NCBI GenBank assembly: GCA_001792895.1
Contig: MARA01000034.1
Location: 1 to 64,000 of the forward strand
DNA length: 64,000 bases
DNA from: Lentinus brumalis
Taxonomy: Eukaryota; Basidiomycota; Agaricomycetes; Polyporales; Polyporaceae
Reading direction: 5' to 3'
This document shows positions 33,947 to 47,292 of this stretch, piece by piece. Both the position numbers and the translations under genes were made by a program. Numbering within the stretch: the first letter of the stretch is position 1; each line of letters begins with the position of its first letter. The notes beneath the pieces were generated by a model, which made no database searches, was not told the DNA's origin, and was given only the letters and a program-made list of their open reading frames with translations.

Positions 33947-36900
33947 CTAAACAAAGTTCGGAAGGCTCCTAGCAATGATAGCGGAGGTGCATTGTGGCCG
34001 ATGCGACGCCTGTGCACGCTCGAAGAGGCCAGCAGCATGCGATCGGAGGGACCTCCAAAGATGAGCCTGGCGGGCAGCCCATGCAACATACCCTCCACCC
34101 CGCTCACAATTAGTTCTGCTCTCCCATGCTCGTGCCGCCGCCTCCAGACTCTCTACCGTCCGGAGCATCTCCAAATATACTAACACTACCTCTTCCTCCC
34201 ATCGGGCCTTTCTGGCGTACCCCCGAAGCCATACAACCCGATACACTGTGTCAATCTGGTGAGTCGCTATGTAGGTCCGTATGTAAATTGTGGCTTACTC
34301 TCGTCAGTCCAGGAACCGTCGGACACACCCGTCTCGACATCGAGGTACCAGAACCAGGGGAGGTGCAGGTGGCTGAGTCCACGAGTGGTACTCTCGATGA
34401 TTGCCGTGTTCGCGGTGAGGTCTTTATTGCGGTCTATGGGGCGGAATCGGGCTGTCATGCGGCCGAGCTCCTCGGCGTCTGCGGGCTCGGCCGGATCATA
34501 AAGGCGGAAGAGAGAGGCCCGTGCAGCCTCGTAGACCCGCGCATTGGAGAGAATACCTGCATCAGCAACATGCACGTCGTCGAAGCTGCGGAGCTTCTTC
34601 CTCTGCGAGTTTGCGGGACGGACAGAGGTACGATAGAGGTACGACTTGTAGCCAATCCCGACCCGAATGGCGTGTAGTGCATCATTGATCTGCCCGACGC
34701 GCAGTTGTCGCTCGGATTTGGCCAATGACCGAAGGCCGTACGTGGTGCAGGCGTGTGCTCCGAGGGTAGAAGGAAGGAACAGCTGCGCTCGCTCCGCAAC
34801 AACGAGGACTTCTTCTGCGTCGTCACCGCCGGCATCAGCCCCGAATGCCGTCAGCTCATCCTCATCCCACTCCGACCCGAGAGAGGATGCGTCCCTTGGG
34901 ACATTGAGGAATGCACTAATCGCATCCGCCGTCAGAAACTTCCGCGAATCCTTGTGGAAACGCTCGATATCACGGATTAATTTGCTGCGCATCTGCTCGA
35001 GCGACAATCGGTCGCCAACGGGGCTTGCGGGGAGCACTGCGCGAGCCTTGGCGGCAACTCCAAGCCTTCGTCTCTGTCAGAGCGGAATCGGGTGTAGTGT
35101 CAACCCGAGGGACTTACTTGGACTCCTCGAGCTTGAGGCCCGTAACAATCCACTTCGCGACCCCACCTGCGTGCCGCGTCGGTTGTTTTCGGCCTCCACT
35201 AGCTCGAGCTGGATCTGCTGCTGAGTCGGAACTACGGCGGCCAATGCAGACATCAATGAGCTCTGAGTAGAGTCGCGCGGGTCAATCACTCTCGCTCACG
35301 TTTAACACTTTGCACTTCGTAGATGTCCATTGCCTCATAGTTATTATGTCGTTCACGAGCCGCATCCTCGGCCAGTTTCGTCCAGGCTGTCACTTTCTCC
35401 GCCGATGTAATGTTTGTAAGATCGTCGAAGGCCTGGATTGCCGGCCCGACCTTCTCGCAAGCGGTCTCCCACTTTCGGGTGAGCGCCACGGCTGCTCGAT
35501 GACTGCTTGAGAGGGGTGATTTACGGAGAGGACACAGCTCTCACCAATTCGTGTCAGCTTATACCAATTCGAGTCGTTCATGTGCTCGTCGATGAACTCC
35601 TGCCGATGGCCCGTAGACATTCCGCGCGTGCTTCCCGATACATCGTTCGTGTTGATCCACAAGGGCTCGATGAATTCGATGAGCTGTTGCCCAGCCCCAG
35701 GTATAAAGTTCGGGGAGAACCGAGGGTAGCATTCATGACGATGAGCGTGCACGTGGAACTGCCCAATCCCCCGGTGATTGTCAGGTTCGGCGGGAATGAG
35801 AGCTCAGGGCTGTTATCGAATCGCCAAAGCAGGTGCTTGTAATAGAAGCACCAAACATCGTACAGAACTAGAATGAGGAGAATTCCGCAGAGGAATTCGG
35901 AAACCTGGAACAAACAGTAGTCCATGTTCTTCTGCCTGTGGCAGCGGATGTCAGTATCGGGCGGTCGGGGCGATGAGGGAACCTCCTTACTGTTCGCCTT
36001 TCTGGAAGTCCACGACGCAATGGGGTATAAAGAATCCGTGACGACTGCAGCAGGCCGCACCTATACCAGTGGCCTCTAGGGGTGCTCGCTCGGCTGCTGC
36101 TCCAATAACTGCACGATGCTCGTTGCATTCCAATTTCTGCCGAAAAGAGTTAGATCAGATCAGCTGAAGTCACTTCTGGTGAGCAGCGCACCTGTCGTTT
36201 GGGCTTGCATGCCGTTTTGAGATGAGCCTTGTATGGATCGGCAGTGACCATGAAACCATGACCGTCGGAGAAGCGAACGTCATCTTCGGGATTCTTCATC
36301 TTCATGTGCTGTGCGCTGAAGTTGCCGTCCATGATCACAGAGGCAGCGTGCTTCCAGCTGGTAGCGTGCCGTCAGCCCTGAAGTGTCTCTCAAGGTATGT
36401 CACACTATGCACCTGTCTGCATCGTTCTCCCAACCGGGGCCATGTTCACACCCGGCCGAGGGCAAGCGGGGCATTTGATGGCAAATGTGCCCGGTCCCGG
36501 CTCCGGAACCCCAGGATAGCCGATGCCAGCTAGCTTGCGGGCCTTCAAGTTCCGCCATTGTCGTGACACACGGAGAAGATCACGGTATCGGTCCTGCGGG
36601 TGCGACCTGTCAGTGCTGCTGTGTCGGGCGGTTTCACAAAGCCACTCACCGGGACCATGTGAGGGAACGTGTCACAGGTGACGCGTCGTAAGTGGCTATA
36701 GTAGGAGAGGGTGGATGTTTTGCATTCTTTATTGGTAAGCAAAAAGTCATCTAGGACACAGAACGTGAATGCAGTCTGGGGTCGGCGCCAGGTAGCCGGA
36801 TACAGTCCCATGCGCATCAATTGGATATCCCGTGGGGGCGCATTCGCGCAAGCGCAGAACACTACCGGCAGCTCGTGAACTCCGTTGACGTCGACTATGA

Positions 36901-38204
36901 CCATCGTGAGGGTGTATCCATACCGGGGTCTGCCTGCATTCTCCGCGCCGTTGGTGGGGAAAGGTTCCAATACTTCCTCGCCGATGCGTGGCATGTCGTA
37001 CGCCTCGTCAGCCTCGACATCAAACCGAGTAGCATCCATAGCATCTTGCTCCTGATCCTCCTCAACTCCGTCCTCTGCTTCTTCGTCAAGAGTACCCTCA
37101 CCCTCCGCTGGGATCTCAGGAACGACACTGCTGGGATCGAGCTCGTCGTGCTCCATCCCAGCCTCGGCAGCCGTCCGCTTGTGTCCTCGAACGTCGGGGA
37201 GGTCGTGATGGGATGTATCTGGATCCCGCTTGCTGGAACGGCTGGGAAAGGGGGGACGGTGGGGGACCCGCGTGTGTCCCCTCGGCGGCATGTCGCGCCC
37301 GAGCGATCTCGGGCGGATGGTCGGGCGGATGGTCGGGCGATCCAATCTCGGGAGTATGATCCACCCGGGTGTGTGTGGGGGAGAGCTGTGGAGCGCTGTG
37401 CGAACGACGCAGAGACAGTCGAGGCATCGGGGAAGATGCACGGCGGGGCGTGCCACGTCTGGGGAGCGGAAGAATGGGTCGGTGCTGACCGGTGACGGGA
37501 TTGTTTGACGTGTCGCTGGGCACAGCAGACTGCACATCTCTCTCCGCCGACGGCACCTCGCCGCTCGCGGTTTCAGCCGCGATTGCTGTCAGAGACCGGC
37601 ATGGGGATCCGCCATGGCCGAGATGGAGATGTACGTCGACAGTACGAAGCCATGCTGCCCGCCAGGACCGCTCGCTCCAGAATTCGACCCGATGCAGCGG
37701 GAGGACCGAATGAGCATCCCGGAGACAACCTGCACACGTTGCCACGCCGCCCATACACTCGAGGCAACGCCATAACGCAGCTTTACCACAGCGACATAGA
37801 GCCTCGTCGCCGCCGCTCTCCATGTCATACAGCTCTTTGAGGTAGGTTTCCCTGCGCGTTCTAATCCATTCGCGCTGGTAGTCGTTTGGTCGCTGCAAGT
37901 AACGTCAGGCTAGAGTTCCACCCGAGCGACAAAGGCCGCACCAGCTCACCATTCGTGATGTACTCGGAAATGGGATGTTGAACGTGAATTGCGCAGCATC
38001 ATGTCCGGGGATGGGAATAGTGGAACCGGGCGGTAGTGGCATTCCCGCAGGCCGCACGCGGGGCGGGTCAACATCACCCGAGCGGGCTGGACGAGCTGTA
38101 GGGGGTCGTAAAGCATAACGAGGGCCGCGGCGTGTTTTCACAACGGTTACCTCCCTTTCGGCAGTTTGGTGATAGATCTTCAGACGTATACCGCGCGGGG
38201 CCAT
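33947..38204 (-). pseudogene. KDZ transposase with CxC2-like cluster (E2 copy, several frameshifts)
   Basis: All ten exons of the E1 transposase are recognisable: start MAPRGIRLKIYH, cysteine cluster CRCGKAALWRCLEC, KDZ block GVHELPVVFCACAN…LYPATWRRPQTAF, IMDGNF, LYDVWCFYYKH, LIEFIEPLW and the C-terminal helical exons. Compared with E1, one base appears to be missing at four places: between about 37,190 and 37,330, near 36,433, near 35,765-35,775 and near 35,158-35,163. Each shifts the frame. All four lie in or beside short G/C runs, so sequencing error must be excluded. As given, the protein would end early and lack the catalytic core. Confidence 0.8.
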
Positions 38205-38395
38205 GGTTGCGATGAGGAGGCCAGGGTGGAGGAATTGCCCTCAATCACAACGCTCGAGGCTATACTTATGAGCACGGCATGCAAATGCTGAAATCACTTA
38301 CCGACGATGTTATGGCACAGGACAATTGCCCAGGCGGCCCAATGCAGACTTGAATGGTTGTTTCTCATTGAGTCCTTCGTACATGAACATCTCTA

Positions 38396-39720
38396 CTATG
38401 CATAGTAGTCAGCGCGCATGTAAGCCACCACAGGAACGTCGAAGTTGCGATGCACGGCTTCGGTCATGAACCACGAATAGCAAAGGCGGTCTCCGCCGAC
38501 GTGACCAACGCCGTGTTGGAGCAACAGGCTGCAGATGGGCGCGATCGTGCCTGGCTTGTAACCTATCTGTATCCCGATGCTACGCAGGACCAGCTCGGCA
38601 CGATCGTATGGCCCAATAGACATGAGGAGATCGAACCACGGCGGCGAGCCGCTGGTATCGCGGTGGAAAGGTGTGGCTCGATTGCTGATCACCTGAACAC
38701 TGTTGAATACGGTAGGCCAGGTCCTGAGGGCGACTGCAATGGATGGGATGTGACTCATTCGGGCCAGCGACTCCTTGCCGGCCGCGTACATTTCGGGATG
38801 CACGATGCGCAGAATGGCGCTAACCAATGCGCCGCAATCTCGCATGTGTCGCGCCCATTGCTGCCCTGGAACGGAACGAAGGGTGCGACTAGAAGACGGC
38901 TCAAAGCGGGAACTCTGCAATGCTTTCAATTAGGCACAGATCGAGCGATTACGAGGTTCTACGAACCTTGTGGCCGACGGCATACCCACCTGGAGTTGCC
39001 AGCCAGCTTCCGGTGGGCCACTCCTGACCTTCATGATAGAATGTGGGAGCCACACGCCAGCGAAGCAACGGGTTCGCACCCTCCTCAGGAATGCTGCCTA
39101 CGGTTTTTAGCTCGTCCTTGAGGTAGGTCGTTGCCGCGAGAGCATCGCGCTGCATGCTGTATTGAGTTCTATCTTCACTGCACGTCAAGAAACACGCACC
39201 TGACGTTCCTTCGATAGGATGCTTGGAAGGGCCCATCCAAGCACCTTGCCTGACTTGTCGACGATGATCCCCGGTCGCATGAGGATGGGTATATCGTTCG
39301 CAAGGACGCTATCTACACCGCAGAACGGCAGGAACCTCTCCAAAAGAGCATTCTCATATTGTGCGTTAATTCCCCTGGGTTTCTTCGACATATATGCGCA
39401 TAGGTCGTCTGCATCCCAACCCAATGGAACTAATATCGACGTTCATTAGTAGTGCGTAGGGCAGTAGCGTAGGGCGAAACATACAGCGTACCTCTGAATT
39501 TCCATGCAGCTGCCAGTACCTTCGCAGCTCTGATCATATCATGATCCAGTTGCGCCGACCAGGTCTTTCGGCGAGTGCCTCCGAGACGGTCAGCTGCCTT
39601 CCAGGCCTTTTCACCCTGACGGACAGCATTGAATAGGTCGAGTAGATATTGTGACACCTCATCGATATATTTCCAGTGTGACGACGCTGGATGCGCTGGA
39701 TGCAGCAGGTCCTCTTCCAT
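38396..39720 (-). CDS. TET/JBP-type 2-oxoglutarate/Fe(II) dioxygenase D (E2 copy)
   Basis: Four exons (39492-39720, 39200-39429, 38967-39149, 38396-38914) encode about 386 residues, with the same intron positions as E1. Catalytic motifs are all kept: PFHRD (H-x-D), WFDLLMSIGPYDRAELVL, KPGTIAPIC and LLQHGVGHVGGDR. The enzyme is predicted to oxidise 5-methylcytosine in DNA in the nucleus. The frame is intact although the neighbouring transposase is broken. That could mean selection for the enzyme itself, or simply too little time for decay. An upstream in-frame ATG at 39,780 would add 20 residues. Confidence 0.8.
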
Positions 39721-40207
39721 GAATATGGGGCGTTCGGAGCGGTGTTGGTAGAGTTCTTCGCGGTGGTTTGGGCTGGGCACAGCGGGCGCCGCGTGTGTCG
39801 CTCTAATAAGCGCACCTCATGCAGCCTCATGGCGGCCTTGATGTGAGCGCGTGGACATTCCAGCCTTCTCGTCTCTGCATCGTAACATCTTTACCTCGAT
39901 CTCGCATCGATGTTGAACGCCCCGGCTGCCTCATGGACATTCAACGTCGATCTCCCGTGTCCTGTGATCGACGTTCAGCATCCTGGGAATGACTGCTCAC
40001 GCTGCGCAGCCGCGTACGCATTCGTCGCACATTAATCTATCGTACGTATACCGCGAGAGGCTCAAACATCACGCTCACAGTGCGATAGACAGGATGTCAC
40101 AGGCTCAGGAGGTCATCCGTATATATATCACAGTCGACTGGGTGGTCTACATAGCGACAAAGCACCACACTTGTCCATACCTGCTCTGCTCACATCACTG
40201 CACCGAC

Positions 40208-43200
40208 ATGTCTCAGGACGGCAACGACATCCCGGTCCCGGCTCCTGACGCCACCGACGACTCCGACGTCGCGTTCACACCGCGCGAGACCGACTGCCTG
40301 CGCGCCGCGTTGGACTCCTGGCCGAAGAAGTCACGCGACGAGAAAGCTGCCGCGAAGGAGGAGCTCATCACAGACTTCCTCAAGGAGCGCAAGATCGAGC
40401 CGAAGAACCCCTGGGCTCGGGGCTACCTTCGAGGGGTACGTGCGGTGTCGGTCTTCCCTTTGTGCACATCGGGTTTCTGTATACTCGCATAACTGATGCA
40501 TATTGAGCAGAAAATTGGAATGTGGCTCTCCAATCGTTCTACTAACCGGGACAATCGTCTCCCAAAGGCCCTCAAGACGGCCTGGACCGGCCGCGAAGTG
40601 TTCAACATCCAGGAAGACCAGCGGATCGCCGCTCGGGCGGAAGAAATCCGCGAAGACGGCAAGATACGCATCGCCGCGCTCATGGTCGCACGCTCGGAGA
40701 TGTGGAATGACCTCACCGACAAGGAACAGGCTGAGTATGAGGAGAAGGCGGACAAGTGGACCGACGAAGGCCCCGACCCCGAACTTCGGGCGCTGTGAGT
40801 CGCGTTCCTCCGGGTAGCTCGGTCCGCCAGGAGAGTACTCACCATGTGTCGCATAGTATTGCCGAGAAACGCCTCGCTGACTGGATCCAGACGTTCGTAC
40901 TGTGGTGTCACGATCAGTGCGGTGCTCTCGGGCGGTTTGAGTTCTGCGTCCTCGACAAGGCCGATGACATGACGCACGGAGTGTGCGCACTTCTCGTTGC
41001 GCATCGTACGAGCAGCTGCTGATAATCTGGTTCTTTTAGACATGATATTAGCATGATCTGGCACGCCAGCGATCGCCAGGTCCCGACCTACGACATGTGG
41101 CGAGTCAAACACCCAAAGCGCACTTGGGAAGACTACTGCTCCGCATGCTTTCACCCGGAGAAGCACCGAGACGACCCAGACGCCCCACGGGCCGCCCCTC
41201 CTCCTCACGAGTTCGCGTTCTTTGACGACGGGACGCCCATTCTGCCGCCGATCACGCAGTTTCGCCACGGCAAAGACATGAATGTCGTGCTGCACGCATT
41301 TTTCACGCTACATTGGGGTGCGTATATGACACATAGGCAGTCTGTGCGTGGCTGACAGCAAGTGCAGCTGCTGCGTCTGGCATCAAGGACACGCAGGTCG
41401 CCTGGACAGCCGTCGCCAAGAACACCGCGCAGTTTCTTCCGACCGGTGCCTTGCCAGACGACTTCGTCTTCCAGAACCCGATGCGTGTCATGGCGAAGCG
41501 CGTCAAAGAGCTCTGGGAGCACATCCTCCACCTCCAGACGACCGGCGAAAGTCGGGAAGAACGCTTTCACTGGACGCACTGGTGGAAGCGTGTCGGTCAG
41601 GGCGAGGATGCGGGTGAACGTCTTGAGGCGACCTACGGGACCACGCCCCGCCCGAAGCACATCGTCAAAGGGACCCGGAAGGGCCACGCCGCTCGAGCGA
41701 AACGGGCCCCCCCCAAGGGCGCTTTTGGCCTGGCAGCGTCGGGCGATGAGTCGAGCAGCACTGAGGAAGAGGCCCCGGAGAAGGTGAAGGGCGGCAAGAA
41801 GAAGAAGTCGAGCAGCAAGAAGAAGGCCGACCGCACCAACGCGCAGGCCGCGAAGACCACCAAGAACAAAACACCGGGCGAGGGCCAAGGGACGGCCAAG
41901 GTGGACGTCAAAGGGAAGGGTAAGGCTAAGGCGGCCGACGAGTCAGCGAGTGCAGAATCGTCGGGCGTCGGTTCGGGAGGCGAGCAGGAGCCACAGCTGC
42001 ACGATGAGGACTCCCCGGACAGTCACGAGGAGGAAGAGCCGGAGGAAGAGCGGGAGGATTTCTTCAACCTTGACGTCTCTGACCCTGATCTCCGCCCCAC
42101 TGCCAATGTGCCAGACGGACGCGATGCCGAGGGCAACGCCATCGCTGGGCCTAGTCGCCCGAAACGCCGAGTCTTGCCTCGGGCGATCAACCCGCCGAAG
42201 AACCGCACGGGCATCTATCCGCCCGAAGCCGAGGCCGATCCCACACCCGAGCCCGATCCTGCCCCACGCATCGCCGGTCCGTGGGATGACGCTCCCGTCG
42301 GGAAGAGTGGGCTGGCAAAAGCGCGCATGCCTCCCCGTCGAGCGATGTCAGACGCAGCGGCGGGACGGCCTCCCAGCTGGGTCGAGAACGACCCGGAGCG
42401 CATCGTGCCGTTCCTGTGGGCCCTCAACGGCGAGCCCGCATGGCGAAACTTCTTGAAGAGCTGGAAACACATGGTGAGTCGACGTCAATGGTATCTATGC
42501 TCTCCGCAGCTCACGTGTTCTGTAGTTTCGTCGTCGCGCATACTTGCGGGATCCTGACGTCAGTGAATGGGCGAACTGGGATTCCGATTGCTGGGGTGTC
42601 CCGAGTCACTACCATGCGACGAGGGACACTTGGGCAGCTGTAACGGACTGGATTTGCGAGCATGCGCCGTCTCCCACCTCCTCAGCGTCGGAGACACAGC
42701 AGTGGGCCCTCGTCACCGGGCTAGCCTTGCGCGACATCTACACGGGAAACGAATGCGAACCCGACCCCGATTCCGAGGTTCCCGGCGGCGGTCCCGACTA
42801 TCTGCGCGGGACCCAGTCGCTCCTCACTGATGCTCTGGACATTATCCTTCCCCTTTGTACGACCTCTCAGCATCCAGGCGGCGATTTAATTGACGCCGCC
42901 CTGCCGCCCAGTTTTTCTGGACCTGTCAGTCATAAGGCCAGCCGCATTATGGGCAAGCGCGGTGCCCCTCCCGGTGTGCGCGCCACGAGCCTCACTGGTA
43001 AACTCGTCCGCAAATCTCAGCCCTCACAGCGCACTGGCAACACATCGGCGGATGAGGTCGAGATGGCGGTCACTGGGGCCATCGGGTCCGGTGCTACTTC
43101 GGCCGTTGTGCCCGCTTCGTCCATCTCCCGCGCAGGAGTTCCTGGCCCACGTCGTCCTCTCCGGCTCTCATATGTTGACCTCTCGGGGACATCATCGCGT

Positions 43201-43509
43201 CGCTCGGCCGTCACTCCCAGTCATCAAGCACCTCCTACCCCTCTAGCATCCGAGGACATGCAGAAACCTGGCCCTACCACGATCTCTCACAGCCTCGCCC
43301 CGACCAACAACACCCGCAAGCCCGGTGCTCCCAAGACCACCAAGAAGAGCGGTGCCGGAGCGAAGACGAAGACGAAGGTCGCCGCCAAGTCGCACAAGCA
43401 ACCAGTGCCCGAGCCTGAGGTCGAAGAAGACATCGAGATGGCGGAAGACGCTCCTCCCACTTCTCCTAGCCCGCCACCGCTCCGTAGGTCCTCGCGGAAG
43501 AGGAACTGA
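40208..43509 (+). CDS. KDZ-element protein C (E2 copy)
   Basis: Six exons (40208-40435, 40511-40794, 40857-40982, 41052-41317, 41368-42473, 42526-43509) encode about 997 residues. Exons 1-4 have lengths identical to E1. Conserved blocks are DSDVAFTPRE, ARSEMWNDLTDKEQAEYEEKADKW, CSACFHPEKH, FHWTHWWKRVGQGEDAGERL and WANWDSDCWGVPSHYHATR. The middle of exon 5 is Lys/Ser/Glu-rich and disordered (GKGKAKAADESASAESSGVGSGGE). The C-terminus is basic (RRSSRKRN). Intact. Unknown family, probably nuclear. Its divergence from gene D is the same as in E1. Confidence 0.72.
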
Positions 43510-44104
43510 TGAGGGATGGCCGGGACTTCTCAGGGCTCCCAACGGGGATCGTGTCGCCCTCGATATGTCCTCGTATATCTCACTCCCTCGCTGTGTACTT
43601 GTACCGATTGAGACTTGCATGTATTATTACCAAGTCCATACGCTGTTATGTTCGTATACTAGTTGCTTGGTTCGTCTCTCTCTCACATATTGAGCGCGAG
43701 CGGGCTAGTATGTGTCATCATAGTACGGCTGCAATCCGACCTTTGTCCGCGCTCCCAGGCGCATGCTTGGCAGTTTGAACGCGAACTGGGAGATTACACC
43801 GGGTGAATCGCCGCACGTCGGGCAAGGTGTCGGGCGGAATGCAAGGTGTCGGGCGGAATGCAAGGTGTCGGGCAGAATGCAGGGCTCCGGGCGGAGTGCA
43901 AGGCGTCGGGCGGAATGACCCAGTTCGGGCGGTCTCTGCATCTTCGGGCCGCCAGAGTTCGGGCGGACGACTATCAAACATACTCCCGTCGGACCTCATC
44001 GGACAGAGCTGGGTGGTCCAAGAACAAGCTACTATTATCGCACTACAACAGCAGTCCGCATCGTATGGTACCAAACGTCTGTTACGTGCGTCCGTCGTAC
44101 AATA
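43510..44104. other. Convergent gap C/B in E2 with TCGGGCGG tandem
   Basis: No gene is seen. Between about 43,800 and 43,975 the word TCGGGCGGAATGCAAGGTG and variants are repeated several times, an expanded form of the dispersed octamer in the position where E1 also has a cluster (12,820-12,910). Confidence 0.6.
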
Positions 44105-46881
44105 TCAGCCCTCAGCAAGCTCGCCGTCTTCCATACCCCCGCCACCGGAATGCACCTCGTCGGGCCCAGCCGGGCTCATTGCGGGCGGGGCATTCCCAAC
44201 GCCATGTCCTACGCGGTCTCGATCTTCGGAGGCGGCACGAGATGTCGAGCGGGAGCTCCCGCTCGACGACGCATACGCGGACAGAGCGTGCAAACCGTCC
44301 GACCGGGCGGACACCGCATCTTCGATGCTGGGCGGGTCCACAGAACCGGCGGATGGAGACTGTAGCCGCGAGCGTTCCAAGGTGCGAGAGGTGTCGGCAT
44401 CATCCGTGCTCTCGCTACACATGGCGGGCGGGTGAACCTCATGCACCGATGGCAAGCGGCCGGGTGATGGCACCCGAACGCCTTCCAACGGCCCGGTAGG
44501 GCTCCCACCGACCTCTGTCAGGACGGTCGTATCCATAGGTGAGGCGGGTGGGCTGTTAAACGGATACATTGTCGTTTCGCACTGGCCGTCATATGCGGGG
44601 GTTTGCTGCATGCCGTCCATCGGGTCGTCATTCACGGCGGAATTCTCGGGCGGACTGGCGCCAAGAGGTACGAGGAGAGGTGCCACTGCCATGGCCAGTG
44701 GAGCGATGTATTCGTCTTGGGCATGTCCCCCGACAGTCCCGGTCGAACTGTGCCACCCCGGATGGGACGACGCGCTGTGGGCCAAACGGGCTTCAAGAGC
44801 GCGTAACTGCACCCGCAGCCGACTGATTTCCGCCGACTTATCCACTGTCTCCCGCAGTAGGATGTCGCGGTCGCAAGCGACAGTGCGGGCGTCGACGATT
44901 GCGTCGGAGAGCCGGGTCCTGATGCTGTCGAGCTCCCGGCGGGTCTCCTCTCTCAACGCATCATGTGCGGCCTGCTGGTGAGCGATAGCCTCCCATACCG
45001 CCGCCAGCCGGGCGTCGAGGAACGTGTTGCTCACTAGATATGCCGACCACCTGACCACCCACGTTTCCGGGGCGCATGCGAGAGCCCGACGGGCGAGACG
45101 ACGGCCCCGCTGCCACGGCAGCGGGCGATTGCGCGCACGAGCTTTCCATCGGATCCCAATCGAAGTCGGGTGCATATTGCGCAGTGCTGAGCTCCGTCAA
45201 AGACCCCGTATTCTGGGTATGGTCCTCCCGGGTGGGCACCGCGACCCCATCGGGCCGTTCACGTAGGATATCTTCTACGTTGCGCAGGTTTTTCCAGGAC
45301 CCTGGGCACTCAGTCAACAGCTCTACCACCATCGATAGGAGAAACACTCACTTGGCGCCTGTGGGACTGCGCTGCTTGCCCGAGAATCCGCCCGAAGACG
45401 CTTGATGGGGCGGCGTTCGGCCGGGTCATCCACCTCGCCCGCACTGTCGTCGCCACTCTCCTCGCTCTCCTTGTCCTCATCTTCGATCGCGGGCTTGCTA
45501 GGGGCAGATCGAGCTCTTGTGCGATGTCTGCGTGCGGCTGGGGCCGATGGGGCTCCTGGGGCAGGGGTTTCATCCTCCATGTCGGACGTCGGCGCGGTCG
45601 CCCGACGCTTCTGGGCGGGGGGAGACTCGGCGCGACGCCGCTTCGCGCGTTTCTTTGATGGTTCGTCGTCCTTTCCGCGGGCGTGTTCGCGAGCGTTTTG
45701 AAGGCCGTCCAAGAACCACGAGGGGGGGTGAAGTCGCCTTTGAGATTGCTAAGCACATCGCATGGGTGAGATGACTTAGCCGTCGCGGTGCGGGCCCATT
45801 GGACCAGAATCCAGCGCCGTTGGTCGTATGTCCACTTGGGGCCAGCATCGGGCGGCTTTGCAACAAAGCTGCATCCCACGCTCGACTTAGTGCACCGATT
45901 GCACGCGACGCCGTGCACTAGGTTGATGCGGCAGGACTGTCCAGCCGCACTGCATCTCTTGCATTTCAATGGCTAAAGGACAGGTAAGCGTCAACAAAAT
46001 GAAAGGACGGCTCTGCAACGAACCGTGATCAACCAGGCGTCGACGATAGCCTGGGATGTCGGATCCCACGTCGTGTCGGCCGCGAGGCCAGGGGAGGGCG
46101 ATGCAGGTGATGCACTGATGCGTGCTGGGGCTGGGGCTGTGGTGGCGGGCTTAGACTTGGTGGCGGGAGCCGCTTTGGCGGGAGCTGCGACCTTGCGCTC
46201 AACGGATGGGGTAGGCACAACCGCTGGAACGGCCGATTGGGACAGGTGAGCCGCACGGGTGCGAGCTCGCGTCCTCCTGCCGGCATCCCGGTCATCTCCT
46301 GCTGTCGCCCCCTCGCCCTCACGGACCGATGCCGCATCTCCGCTCCTGCTCGGGTCGGTCGTGGGTTGCTTGCGCCCGGCTGAGGAGTGTTCTTGACGAC
46401 GGGGCCTAGAGTCATCCCCGTCGAGCTCCTGCGCTGGTGGTGCCTTTTCGGGGACGGCTAATGTGGGAGGTGAGACATCGGTGTAGTGTGATGAGTAGAG
46501 GAAACGAGGGCGAGAATTCGATAACATACCTATGTCCATCCACCACCCACTTTCCTTGAGCCGGAACTTGTAGGTCTCATCCCTATAAAACAGCCCCCCC
46601 CTGTCGTACGAGTTGTTTGGTTTGACGGCCTCGTAATTGTATTTGCGTTCCCTCGCGGTGTACGCCCGGTTGTGCTCCACGAGAAAAGCGAGGGCGATGG
46701 GTGGAACAGGAGTTTGCTCTTTGACGTGGCGTACCAAGTCCTTCAGCCTTATCAGTTCCTCGCGGGCCTTCACCTCCCATTTTTCACGTTGCGGATCGTT
46801 GAGACCGGGACGGGCGAGCCAGGCCGAGTGAAACGTGTCGCAGACGTCGCGGATCCTAGCAATGCGAGTCTTCTGGTCCAT
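44105..46881 (-). pseudogene. KDZ-element protein B, zinc-cluster/coiled-coil (E2 copy, frameshifted)
   Basis: Four exons (46530-46881, 46024-46457, 45352-45972, 44105-45301) match E1 in order. The start is MDQKTRIARIRDVCDT. The cysteine cluster CKRC…GQSC…ACNRC…GCSFV and the coiled-coil FLDARLAAVWEAIAHQQAAH are recognisable. The frame changes twice. One shift is at the run of seven C at 45,722-45,728, where eight would restore it, and the second is between about 45,060 and 45,140. As written, the zinc cluster is made but the coiled coil is lost. Both changes are one-base events, so read-level confirmation matters. Confidence 0.7.
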
Positions 46882-47292
46882 GGCGATCGCAGGGAGTAAG
46901 CTTGACGAGGAGTGTGAGACGAGGAGAGGAGGCTGCGTAGCGTCGAAGAGATACTGTGGTGTACTGAAAGCCGGAGTTCGCAGTACTTAGTGTTCGACGC
47001 GACAGCACATCCCGCCCGAAATCGTCCGCCCGAGTTGCCATCACGTGGCCGTATGTTGACCTTGCGCCCAGGGCGCTTACCCGCCTGCCAGCCTATCTGT
47101 CTCCCCGCGCGCTGTCAACTCTTGCTGTTCCTGCTTGCTCCCCGAAATTGTCTCACTCGAGTGGAGCGTCCGTACGTTCTGGGTCCCGCGCTCGCTGTGC
47201 ATCTGCAGGCCTCACAACTGGTAAGCGAAAGTGAAGGGTTTACTCTTCATGTCTTATGCTCACGCAATTCTAACGTGCCAGGTCCAAATATC

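Noticed and set aside
43803..44435. Plus-strand frames opposite gene B in E2
   Set aside because: They mirror B exons and the TCGGGCGG repeat; gene B on the minus strand explains the conservation.
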